Below are positions 1-7,941 of a stretch of DNA of 28,668 nt, piece after piece (positions within the stretch are counted from its first letter, which is position 1; each line of letters begins with the position of its first letter). The DNA is from GCA-002840305 sp964394905 (GTDB lineage: Bacteria > Patescibacteriota > Patescibacteriia > Patescibacteriales > UBA12465), in contig CAYMZF010000008.1 of NCBI GenBank assembly GCA_964394905.1, positions 1-28,668 on the forward strand, read 5' to 3'. Position numbers and translations under genes: made by a program. The notes beneath the pieces are model-generated. The model saw nothing but the letters and a program-made list of their open reading frames with translations, was not told where the DNA came from and ran no database searches.

Positions 1-4
1 TTTT

Positions 5-29
5 AAAAAAGCGCTTCTTACGGCGTTTT
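5..29 (-). terminator. Possible weak terminator of the 77-aa gene
   Basis: Read on the minus strand just after the 77-aa gene, AAAACGC can pair with GCG(C)TTTT across an 8-nt loop with one bulged C, followed by two more T residues. The stem is short and bulged, so this is only a candidate. Confidence 0.3.
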
Positions 30-44
30 AAATTTTGTTTTTAT

Positions 45-278
45 TTAGTTTAATTCTAAGGACCCAATATGAGTTCTTAAAATCATTTCTTTAGTTTGAT
101 TGGAAACATCATCAATAAACGATATTTCTTCATAGGGCACTCTAATAGTTTGTGCCTTTCTTAATTTTTGGTTGGGGGTAGATATTATAACCGTCCAACC
201 ATTTTTAGTGTCGTGTTTAAAACGGTATTTAAACACAAATTTTTGTCCTTCGTAAAGGACAAAAAAGTTCTTTTTCAT
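45..278 (-). CDS. Hypothetical protein, 77 aa
   Basis: This is a small basic protein with alternating hydrophobic and polar residues suggestive of a beta-rich fold. It has no signal peptide or membrane segment, and I do not recognise the family. Support for a real gene is contextual: a good minus-strand promoter (TTGACA at 331-326, 17 nt, TATATT at 308-303) lies 18-25 nt upstream of the ATG, and a weak terminator-like hairpin follows the stop. No Shine-Dalgarno sequence precedes the start, as is usual in this window. It is divergent from the Clp gene, and the two promoters share about 180 nt. Function unknown. Confidence 0.6.
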   Translation of the reverse strand: MKKNFFVLYEGQKFVFKYRFKHDTKNGWTVIISTPNQKLRKAQTIRVPYEEISFIDDVSNQTKEMILRTHIGSLELN

Positions 279-302
279 AGGTTATTTTTTTAAAGTTTCT
301 TT

Positions 303-331
303 AATATATCCTACTTGTCTGTGTATGTCAA
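303..331 (-). promoter_or_regulatory. Sigma70-type promoter of the 77-aa gene
   Basis: On the minus strand the -35 is TTGACA (331 to 326), the spacer 17 nt and the -10 TATATT (308 to 303). Transcription would start near 296, giving a leader of about 18 nt before the ATG at 278. Confidence 0.6.
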
Positions 332-375
332 GTTTAAATATGTTAGTACTAGTTTTATTACTCATTTTAACCCTC

Positions 376-404
376 TTGACCGATTTTAAATTATAAATTA
401 TACT
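376..404 (+). promoter_or_regulatory. Sigma70-type promoter of the Clp gene
   Basis: The -35 is TTGACC (376-381), the spacer exactly 17 nt and the -10 TATACT (399-404). The expected start site near 411 falls inside the dyad at 406-432, a typical arrangement for repression. The leader to the ATG at 457 is about 46 nt. Confidence 0.8.
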
Positions 405-405
405 A

Positions 406-432
406 TTAGCAGTCAGATTGCTTGACTGCTAA
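406..432 (+). promoter_or_regulatory. CIRCE-like HrcA operator
   Basis: TTAGCAGTC, a 9-nt spacer and GACTGCTAA form a perfect dyad. The canonical CIRCE element is TTAGCACTC-N9-GAGTGCTAA. Each arm here differs at one position (C to G and G to C), and the two changes keep the symmetry. It starts two bases after the -10 box, so a bound repressor would block initiation. This predicts an HrcA repressor elsewhere in the genome and heat-shock induction of the downstream Clp gene. Confidence 0.85.
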
Positions 433-456
433 TTTCTAATTATATAATATAATCAT

Positions 457-3102
457 ATGTTTAATAAATTTACCAATAAATCTCAAGAAACCATCATTAA
501 TTCTCAAATTATTGCCTCCGATTTCGGTCAACAATATATTGAGGGTTTGCATTTATTATTAGCTTTAATTCAGCAAAGTGAAAGTTTGGTTCGGGTAGTA
601 TTTGATAAATTAAAAATAGATCCGGAATTAATTGAAAGTTTTGCTATTAATGAAATAAAAAAACTGCCCAAAGTGAAAACAACCGGGGTTAATTTTGAAT
701 CAGTTCAAGCGGTTCAGGGTACCGGCGAAGTTGCCGCTATTTTTGAACGATCGCAAAAAGAAGCCGATCGTATGGGAGATGAATATATTTCCACTGAACA
801 TATTTTTTTAGCTTTAATCGGCGTTAAGAGTCCGGCTCAAAATGTCTTATTAAATTTTAGAATTGAATATCAAACCGTCTTAGAAATATTAAAAGAACTT
901 CGAGGAACTCAAAGAATAACCGATCCCGAACCAGAGAGTAAATTTCGTACTTTGGAAAAATATACCATTAATTTAACCGAGTTAGCTCGACAAAAAAAAC
1001 TTGATCCGGTTATTGGTCGTGATACTGAAATTCGACGTATTATTCAAGTATTGCTTCGTCGGACTAAGAATAACCCGGTATTAATCGGTGAAGCGGGAAC
1101 GGGAAAAACCGCCATCGTTGAAGGTTTGGCTCAAAGAATTGTTAGTGGTGATGTTCCGGAAATGCTTAAAAACAAAGAGGTAGTTTCTTTGGATTTGGGT
1201 TCACTTATTGCCGGAGCTAAATTTCGCGGTGAGTTTGAAGATCGCTTAAAATCAGTTTTAAAAACAATTAAATCTCAAGAAGGAAAAATAATTTTATTTA
1301 TTGACGAATTACATACTTTAGTCGGAGCCGGGGCCAGTGAAGGATCAATGGATGCTTCTAATATGTTAAAACCATCTTTAGCTCGCGGTGAACTTAGCGC
1401 TATCGGAGCCACTACCACCAAAGAATATCAAAAATATATTGAAAAAGATTCCGCCTTGGAACGACGTTTCCAACCAATTTATGTGGCCGAACCGAGCATT
1501 GAAGATACAATCTCTATTTTACGAGGTATTAAAGAAAAATATGAAATTCATCATGGAGTTAGAATTACCGACGAAGCTTTAATTGCCGCCGTTAAATTAT
1601 CTAATCGTTATATTTCCGATCGTTTTTTACCGGATAAAGCGGTTGATTTAATGGATGAAGCCACTTCAGCTTTAAGAATGGAAATTGATTCTATGCCGGA
1701 AGATTTAGATAACATGAAGAGAATTATTAAACATTTAGAAATTGAGAAGGCCGGTTTAGTTGGTGATAAACCGGGAGAGAGTTTGGGTAAAAAAAATAAA
1801 TTAAACAAAGAATTGGAAGAATTAAAAGAAAAAGCTAATCAACTAGAAATTCATTGGACTAACGAAAAAGAAATAATTTCTAAAATTAGAGAATCAAAAA
1901 AGAAAATTGATGATTTAAAAATAGAAGCTGATATTATTGAACGTCATGGCGATGATTTAACCAAAGTGGCCGAGATTAGATATTCCTTGATTCCACAATT
2001 GGAAAAAGAAGTTAATAAAAAACAAGAAGAATTGGTTAAAATTCAAAAAAAGGGTCAGCATATTTTAAAAGAAGAAGTGGATGAGGAGGATATTGCTAAA
2101 GTGGTGGCTCGTTGGACCGGAATCCCGGTTAATAAAATGCTGGAAGGCGATATTGAAAAATTAACTCGTACCGAAGAAGAACTAAAAAAATCAGTTATCG
2201 GTCAAGATGAAGCTATTTTGGCTGTGGCTAACGCCATTCGTCGCAGTCGAGCCGGAATTAACGAAGAAAAACGTCCTATCGGGTCTTTTCTGTTTGTTGG
2301 TCCGACCGGTGTCGGTAAAACTGAATTAGCTAAAACTATCGCTAAGTTTATATTTAATGATGAAAATGCTTTGGTTAGATTAGATATGAGTGAATTTATG
2401 GAACGTCATAGTGTCGCTAAATTAATCGGTTCGCCTCCGGGTTATGTCGGTTATGACGAAGGTGGACAATTAACCGATAAAATTCGTCGTCGTCCTTATA
2501 GTGTAATTTTATTTGATGAAATTGAAAAAGCCCATCCGGAAACTTTTAATATTCTGTTGCAAATTTTAGATGACGGAGTATTAACCGATTCCAAAGGGCG
2601 TAAAGTAAATTTTAAAAACACCATTATTATTATGACTTCTAATTTAGGTAATGAAGTTATAAAACAATATTCTATCGGTTTCGGTTCGGGTGAAAACGAT
2701 GAACAAAACGAACAGAACCGTCAAGTTGAAATGAAAGAAAAAATTGAAAGTATTTTACGCGAATATTTTAAATTAGAATTTTTGAATAGAATTGATGAAA
2801 CAGTGATTTTTAAGAATTTAAGTCGTCAGTCTTTAGAAAAAATAGTTGATTTAGAATTAGCTAAAGTTGAAAAGAGATTAAAGAATAAAAATATTTCTAT
2901 AAAAATTAGTAATAAAGTTAAAAAACATTTAGCCGAAAAGGGTTACGATCCGACTTTTGGCGCTCGACCGTTAAAGCGAATTATTCAAAACATGATTTTA
3001 GACGAATTGGCTTTAGATATAATTGAGGGCAAGGTTAAAGATGGCGATAAAGTTTTATTGGATATCGGTGCTAAAGAAAATGTGTTGATTTCTGTTAAAT
3101 AA
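457..3102 (+). CDS. clpC: Hsp100/Clp AAA+ unfoldase, ClpC-like with ClpB-type middle domain
   Basis: This is an ATP-driven ring unfoldase for damaged proteins. In order: Clp N-domain repeats (about 1-145); AAA ring 1 with Walker A GEAGTGKT (211-218), pore loop AKFRG (254-258), Walker B FIDEL (281-285) and arginine-finger LERRF (334-338); a long coiled-coil middle domain (about 405-540); ring 2 with Walker A GPTGVGKT (615-622), pore loop GYVGY (662-666) and Walker B LFDEI (685-689); and a C-terminal D2-small domain ending in the GARPLKR region. The middle domain is ClpB-like in length and motifs (RMEIDSMPEDLD, IPQLEK). However, an IGF tripeptide (740-742) sits where ClpA/ClpC dock on ClpP, so the protein may both disaggregate and deliver to protease. 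No ClpP is encoded in the window. The gene is monocistronic, CIRCE-controlled and has no Shine-Dalgarno sequence. Confidence 0.93.
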   Translation: MFNKFTNKSQETIINSQIIASDFGQQYIEGLHLLLALIQQSESLVRVVFDKLKIDPELIESFAINEIKKLPKVKTTGVNFESVQAVQGTGEVAAIFERSQKEADRMGDEYISTEHIFLALIGVKSPAQNVLLNFRIEYQTVLEILKELRGTQRITDPEPESKFRTLEKYTINLTELARQKKLDPVIGRDTEIRRIIQVLLRRTKNNPVLIGEAGTGKTAIVEGLAQRIVSGDVPEMLKNKEVVSLDLGSLIAGAKFRGEFEDRLKSVLKTIKSQEGKIILFIDELHTLVGAGASEGSMDASNMLKPSLARGELSAIGATTTKEYQKYIEKDSALERRFQPIYVAEPSIEDTISILRGIKEKYEIHHGVRITDEALIAAVKLSNRYISDRFLPDKAVDLMDEATSALRMEIDSMPEDLDNMKRIIKHLEIEKAGLVGDKPGESLGKKNKLNKELEELKEKANQLEIHWTNEKEIISKIRESKKKIDDLKIEADIIERHGDDLTKVAEIRYSLIPQLEKEVNKKQEELVKIQKKGQHILKEEVDEEDIAKVVARWTGIPVNKMLEGDIEKLTRTEEELKKSVIGQDEAILAVANAIRRSRAGINEEKRPIGSFLFVGPTGVGKTELAKTIAKFIFNDENALVRLDMSEFMERHSVAKLIGSPPGYVGYDEGGQLTDKIRRRPYSVILFDEIEKAHPETFNILLQILDDGVLTDSKGRKVNFKNTIIIMTSNLGNEVIKQYSIGFGSGENDEQNEQNRQVEMKEKIESILREYFKLEFLNRIDETVIFKNLSRQSLEKIVDLELAKVEKRLKNKNISIKISNKVKKHLAEKGYDPTFGARPLKRIIQNMILDELALDIIEGKVKDGDKVLLDIGAKENVLISVK

Positions 3103-3124
3103 AACAAAAAATAGATATTTTTGT

Positions 3125-3150
3125 AAAAAGGGGCTTAATAGCCCTTTTTT
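3125..3150 (+). terminator. Rho-independent terminator of the Clp gene
   Basis: An 11-bp stem AAAAAGGGGCT / AGCCCTTTTTT (one G-T pair) closes on a TAAT loop and ends in six T residues, 22 nt after the stop codon. It separates the stress-regulated Clp gene from the next operon. Confidence 0.9.
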
Positions 3151-3185
3151 GTTGCTTAAATTGATAATAAGGGGATAAAAAAACT

Positions 3186-3214
3186 TTGCCAAAAGGCTTT
3201 TAATTTGCTATTAT
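3186..3214 (+). promoter_or_regulatory. Extended -10 promoter of the membrane-Clp operon
   Basis: The -35 is TTGCCA (3186-3191), the spacer 17 nt and the -10 TATTAT (3209-3214) preceded by TGC, an extended -10. Transcription would begin near 3221, only about 6 nt before the ATG at 3227, so the first gene would be almost leaderless. There is no CIRCE dyad here, unlike the upstream Clp gene. Confidence 0.75.
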
Positions 3215-3226
3215 TAAAGTAATATT

Positions 3227-3589
3227 ATGAATAATAATTTTTTATTTTATTTAGGTAAAATTTCAATCCAAGTATTATTGGATATTATTTATTTTCCTCT
3301 ATGGTGGTATAGTGTCGGTTTTTTTAGGATTTTAAAGAATTTAGGTATTTTTTTACGGGAACGTTGGATGGTTATCGGAGCGGGAGTATGGTTAAAAAAT
3401 ATCTTTGTTCCGATGTACGGTCAAACTGATTTTGCCAGTCGAGCGATAAGTTTTGTTATTAGATTAGTTCAAATAATCTGTCGTTTTATCGTTTATATAC
3501 TTTTTGTGTTAATATCAATTATCGTTTTAGCTTTATGGTTGTTTTTGCCGGTTTTGATAGTGGTTTTAATTTTCAAAAGAATTTTTTAG
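3227..3589 (+). CDS. Small integral membrane protein, unknown function
   Basis: This 120-aa protein has an aromatic hydrophobic segment near the N-terminus (about 12-34) and a very hydrophobic C-terminal stretch (about 75-117), joined by a basic loop containing LRERWMV and the motif FVPMYGQTDFASR. I do not recognise a named family. It is the first gene of an operon and ends 3 nt before the membrane-anchored Clp paralogue. Both are membrane proteins, so a physical partnership is plausible; this is inferred from position only. The ATG sits about 6 nt after the predicted transcription start and has no Shine-Dalgarno sequence. Confidence 0.85.
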   Translation: MNNNFLFYLGKISIQVLLDIIYFPLWWYSVGFFRILKNLGIFLRERWMVIGAGVWLKNIFVPMYGQTDFASRAISFVIRLVQIICRFIVYILFVLISIIVLALWLFLPVLIVVLIFKRIF

Positions 3590-3592
3590 TTT

Positions 3593-6298
3593 ATGAAAAA
3601 TAATCTTTTAGAACCAATTAATTTTAGTGAAAATGATTTTATTAAAATGCCTAATAATAGAGTTGGGGTTGTTTTTTTAGGACGGTTATTATATTTTTCA
3701 TCTGTTCCTAAAAGATCTTTGATAATACTACGTCGGCTAAAGAAAAAGGTTGATAAAATTATTAATATTACCGCTTATTTAATTGGAATAGTTGGTATTT
3801 TATCATTAATTTTTTGGATTTATATAAACATTGAATCAATAAATTACGATCCGACCACCTTGTTGCATTTCTATAAAAATGAACATCCTTTAATTTTGGT
3901 TTTTTTAATATCCGTTTTGTTCGATATGTTTATTGTTTATCGCGTTAGTGAACAAAAAGCGTCTTTAGAAAAAATTAAGGTTATTAAAGAATCTAAAACT
4001 AACGTCAGTGATTACAAAAAAATGCCTAAATTGGATGTCGCCCCAACTTTAAACGAGGAGATGTTGATTATTTTAGAGAATGCTTATTTATTGGCTAATC
4101 GATTAAAACAAAAAGAAGTTAGTACTATTCATCTTTTTTGGTCGCTACTTTCATCTTCGGCCATCAGTAATTTGTTTATCAGATTAAATGTTGATATTAA
4201 CAAATTGATTGAATTATTAAAAAAATATTTAGCCGATGAAGCTAATCGTAATAACGGAAAAAGTAAATTGGTTTTATCACCTCATGTCCAAGAAGTTTTG
4301 TTATCCGCCTTTGCCGATGCTTATTCAAGTAAGCAATCTAGCGTGGGAGTTTTAAACACAGTACTATTTTGTTACCATAAAAATCCGATCTTAAAAGAAA
4401 TACTATATGAATTAGAAATAAGTCAGAATAAAATAGAAAATACCGTTAAGTGGTTTAGAATAAATGAACAGATGATTGCCGATTACAAAATATTTAAAAA
4501 AATGGCTCGCTTAAAACCGGGTAATAACATGAATAAATCCTATACCGCCATTGCTACTCCGACTATTGATTATTTTTCTCGTGATATGACGGTTATGGCT
4601 AAATATAATTATTATGAATCTTGTGTGGCGCGCGATAAAGAAATGCGTCAAATATTTGAGGCTTTAGAAGGAGGTCAAACCGGAGTGCTTTTAGTCGGTC
4701 ATACCGGAGTCGGTAAAAGAACAATTATTGAAGGATTGGCTCAATTGATGGTTAAAGAAGAAGTTCCGGAATTTTTAAAAGATAAAAGATTAGTGGAATT
4801 GGATACCGCTCGTTTAGTTAGTGGATCTTCGGCGGTAGCCGCTCAAGAAAAAATGTTGAATATTATAAACGAAATGCAACGATCCAAAAATATTATTTTG
4901 TATATTGAAAATATAGAAAATATTATGGGAATTTCTTCCGGTCAATCCGAAAGTTTGGAATTATCGGAAGTTTTGGCCGAGACCTTAAGTCGTCAAGGAA
5001 TATATTGTTTAGCTTCCGTAAATTCCGATAATTATTCTAAATATTTAGAAGGTCGAGCCTTAGCTAATGTAATGACAACTATAAAAGTTGATGAACCGGA
5101 TTTTGATCGCGCTATTAATATGTTAGAAAGTAAAATAGCTTGGATTGAAAACAAATATGGAATTTATTTTGATTATAATTCTTTAGAGGAAGCGGTAAAT
5201 TTATCTTCTCGTTATATTACCGATAAATTTTTACCGGAAAAAGCTGTCGGTTTGGTTAAATCAACCGCGGTTAAAAATTCCAAGTTAGCTTTAACCGATC
5301 TTAGTAAAAAAGTTTGTACCAAAAATGATATTGCCGAAGTTATAAGCGATCTTACCGGAATACTGGTAACTAAGGTTACCGAATCCGAAGGAGAAAAGTT
5401 AATGAATCTGGAAGAGAAAATTCATGAAAGAATGATTGGACAAGAAGAAGCCGTTACGGCCGTGGCCGGTAGTTTACGTCGGGCTCGAGCCGAATTACGT
5501 GAAGGTAATCGTCCGATTGCTAGTTTCTTGTTCTTAGGACCTACGGGGGTCGGTAAAACTGAATTAGCTAAATCAGTTTCGGAAGTATATTTTGGTGATG
5601 AAAAATACATGATTCGTTTGGATATGAGTGAATATCAGTTGGCTGGCAGTGTTAATAAAATGATCGGTGATGTTGATGGCACTTTAGGTTATTTAACCGA
5701 AGCGGTCAGAAAAAAACCATTTTCTTTAATTTTATTTGATGAAATTGAAAAAGCTCATCCGGATATTTTAAATTTATTTTTACAAATTTTAGATGATGGA
5801 CGCTTAACCGATGGTCAAGGACGAACTATTAATTTTACTAACTCCATTATTATTGCCACTTCTAACGCCGGTTCGTTATTTATTCAAGAATCGGTAAAAA
5901 ATAATATGGAATTATCGATTATCAAACAAGCTTTAATTGACGAACATTTAAATAAAGTAATGCGACCCGAATTAATTAATCGTTTTGACGGTATTATTGT
6001 TTTTAAACCCCTAACTTTAGAAAACGTTTTATCAATCGCCAAATTGATGATTAAAAAAATTGAAAAGAGCTTGGCCGTTAAAGGCATTGGTTTATTATAT
6101 GATGATGAAGGTTTATTGGTTTTAGCTAAGGCCGGTTATGATCCTAAATTTGGTGCTCGTCCGCTTCGTCGTTTATTACAAGATAAAATTGAAAATGAAA
6201 TTGCCAATTTAATTTTGACTAAAAAAATAAATCGTCGTGACACTATTTTTATAAACGAAACCGGGCAAATTGAAGTGGAAAAAGGGAAGAAGTTATAA
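3593..6298 (+). CDS. Membrane-anchored Clp-like AAA+ protein with degenerate first ring
   Basis: A 901-aa Hsp100 paralogue. Two predicted membrane segments (about 56-79 and 97-116) precede Clp N-domain-like helices (about 150-290). Ring 1 is degenerate: Walker A is GHTGVGKR (369-376), Walker B is LYIENIE (436-442) instead of an Asp-Glu pair, and the LERRF arginine-finger and KYRG-type pore loop are not recognisable. Ring 2 keeps Walker A GPTGVGKT (649-656), Walker B LFDEIE (714-719) and NRFD (796-799), but its pore loop reads GTLG (696-699) in place of GYVG. The region after TSNAG (757-761) has no IGF-type ClpP loop. There is no long middle domain. It lies 3 nt after a small membrane-protein gene. 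ATP-driven unfolding through the pore looks unlikely; a membrane scaffold or regulator is my inference. Confidence 0.9.
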   Translation: MKNNLLEPINFSENDFIKMPNNRVGVVFLGRLLYFSSVPKRSLIILRRLKKKVDKIINITAYLIGIVGILSLIFWIYINIESINYDPTTLLHFYKNEHPLILVFLISVLFDMFIVYRVSEQKASLEKIKVIKESKTNVSDYKKMPKLDVAPTLNEEMLIILENAYLLANRLKQKEVSTIHLFWSLLSSSAISNLFIRLNVDINKLIELLKKYLADEANRNNGKSKLVLSPHVQEVLLSAFADAYSSKQSSVGVLNTVLFCYHKNPILKEILYELEISQNKIENTVKWFRINEQMIADYKIFKKMARLKPGNNMNKSYTAIATPTIDYFSRDMTVMAKYNYYESCVARDKEMRQIFEALEGGQTGVLLVGHTGVGKRTIIEGLAQLMVKEEVPEFLKDKRLVELDTARLVSGSSAVAAQEKMLNIINEMQRSKNIILYIENIENIMGISSGQSESLELSEVLAETLSRQGIYCLASVNSDNYSKYLEGRALANVMTTIKVDEPDFDRAINMLESKIAWIENKYGIYFDYNSLEEAVNLSSRYITDKFLPEKAVGLVKSTAVKNSKLALTDLSKKVCTKNDIAEVISDLTGILVTKVTESEGEKLMNLEEKIHERMIGQEEAVTAVAGSLRRARAELREGNRPIASFLFLGPTGVGKTELAKSVSEVYFGDEKYMIRLDMSEYQLAGSVNKMIGDVDGTLGYLTEAVRKKPFSLILFDEIEKAHPDILNLFLQILDDGRLTDGQGRTINFTNSIIIATSNAGSLFIQESVKNNMELSIIKQALIDEHLNKVMRPELINRFDGIIVFKPLTLENVLSIAKLMIKKIEKSLAVKGIGLLYDDEGLLVLAKAGYDPKFGARPLRRLLQDKIENEIANLILTKKINRRDTIFINETGQIEVEKGKKL

Positions 6299-6316
6299 TT
6301 TTTGTTTTTCTAATCT

Positions 6317-7903
6317 ATGTTATATTTGGAAATAATAATTTTAAGTTTGGTTCTGTCTATTATTTTTACTTTACTGGTTAAAAAATTGGCTTTAAAATTT
6401 AATATTGTTGATCAACCGGATTTTAATCGTAAAATTCATACCAAACCGATTCCGTTAATGGGAGGTTTGGCTATTTTTTTAGCCTTTTTTATAGCTTTAT
6501 TCTTTTTTCGTGATTATTTAGTGATAGGAAATTTAACTTATGAACATTGGTTGGGTTTTTTTATTGGAGCTATTTTTCTGTTGATTGGGGGATTATTGGA
6601 TGACAAATATAATCTTCCGCCTAAATTACAAATTATTTGGCCGGTACTCTCAGCCGTTTCCGTAATTGTCGGTGGTGTTAGTATTGAAAAAATTAGTAAC
6701 CCTTTAGGTGGTTTTATTGATTTTTCTTTTTGGATTAGTGCTGTGATTATTTTTTTATGGTTATTGGGCATAACCTATACCACTAAATTACTAGACGGTT
6801 TAGACGGTTTAGCTACCGGAGTTTCGGCGATTGGCGGACTTATAATTTTTTTATTTACTATCAGTGATAAATATTTTCAACCGGATATTGCCGTAGTTTC
6901 TTTAATTTTCTTTTGTGTTTTAGTCGGTTTTTTAATTTTTAATTTTAATCCGGCTAAAATCTTTTTAGGGGAGAGCGGTTCTTTGCTTATTGGTTATATT
7001 TTGGGTGTCTTAGCTATTATTTCCGGCGGTAAAATTGCCATCGCTTTACTGGTTATCGGACTCCCGGCTTTAGATGTTTTATGGACCATAATTCGTCGAA
7101 CTTTATCGGGTAAAAATCCTTTTCGTTCTTCGGATCGTAAGCACCTTCATCATCGTTTGATTGATGCCGGTCTAAATCAAAAACAAGCAGTATTGTTTTT
7201 TTATGGAGTTTCGTCTTTTTTTGGAATCAGCGGATTATTTTTACAAAGTTTAGGAAAGTTTTGGGCTTTATTAATTCTAGCTATTTTAATGTTTGGTATT
7301 ATCATCTTTTTTAGTTTAGTTGACAAAAAAAAGAAATTAATAGAGAACAACGGTAAAAAATCATTATTACTCCATATTTGTTGTGCTCCTTGCGGAGCTT
7401 ATTTAATTTCCGAAAAACTATTAAAAAATTATAATATTACCTTGTATTTTTATAATTCAAATATTGATACTTTGGAAGAGTATAACAAAAGATTATTATG
7501 GGTAAAATATATAGCCGATAAATATAATTTAAAATTGGAAATTGAACCGTATAATCATACTTTCTGGTTAAAAAACGTTAAGGGACTAGAGAAAGAACCT
7601 GAAAAAGGAAATCGTTGTTTTGTTTGTTATCATGATCGTTTAATAAAAACGGCTTTGTTGGCTAAAAAACTTAATATCACTAATTTTTACACCACTTTAA
7701 CGGTTAGTCCCTATAAAGATTTAAATAAGATAAAAGAATTCGGTCAAAAAATAGCCCAGGAAAATAATTTAAATTTTTTAGATTTAGAATTTAACCAAAG
7801 AGAGTTATATAGTAAATCAATGGAATTGGCTAAAGAGCTTGGTTTTTATAGACAAAAATATTGCGCTTGCGAATTTTCTCGGTTGACTAATGATAAAAAA
7901 TAG
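6317..7903 (+). CDS. WecA/MraY-type glycosyl-1-phosphate transferase fused to QueH
   Basis: A two-part 528-aa protein. Residues 1-335 are a polytopic prenyl-phosphate sugar-1-phosphate transferase: RKIHTKPIPLMGG near the N-terminus, Asp pair D95-D96, LLDGLDG (158-164), NPAKIFLGESGS (211-222) and the HLHHR motif (276-280). This class starts cell-wall or surface polymer synthesis at the inner membrane. Residues 346-528 are QueH (DUF208), the non-cobalamin epoxyqueuosine reductase of tRNA queuosine: HICCAPC (C355, C356, C359), RCFVCY (C434, C437), SPYKD and RQKYCACEFS (C516, C518). The junction is a Lys-rich cytoplasmic tail. No good internal start exists for QueH, which favours a true fusion, but an A8 run at the junction (about 7325-7332) leaves a sequencing frameshift possible. 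Confidence 0.9.
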   Translation: MLYLEIIILSLVLSIIFTLLVKKLALKFNIVDQPDFNRKIHTKPIPLMGGLAIFLAFFIALFFFRDYLVIGNLTYEHWLGFFIGAIFLLIGGLLDDKYNLPPKLQIIWPVLSAVSVIVGGVSIEKISNPLGGFIDFSFWISAVIIFLWLLGITYTTKLLDGLDGLATGVSAIGGLIIFLFTISDKYFQPDIAVVSLIFFCVLVGFLIFNFNPAKIFLGESGSLLIGYILGVLAIISGGKIAIALLVIGLPALDVLWTIIRRTLSGKNPFRSSDRKHLHHRLIDAGLNQKQAVLFFYGVSSFFGISGLFLQSLGKFWALLILAILMFGIIIFFSLVDKKKKLIENNGKKSLLLHICCAPCGAYLISEKLLKNYNITLYFYNSNIDTLEEYNKRLLWVKYIADKYNLKLEIEPYNHTFWLKNVKGLEKEPEKGNRCFVCYHDRLIKTALLAKKLNITNFYTTLTVSPYKDLNKIKEFGQKIAQENNLNFLDLEFNQRELYSKSMELAKELGFYRQKYCACEFSRLTNDKK

Positions 7904-7941
7904 GATAGTATTAAGTATTATAAATTAAAAATAAAGTTTAA

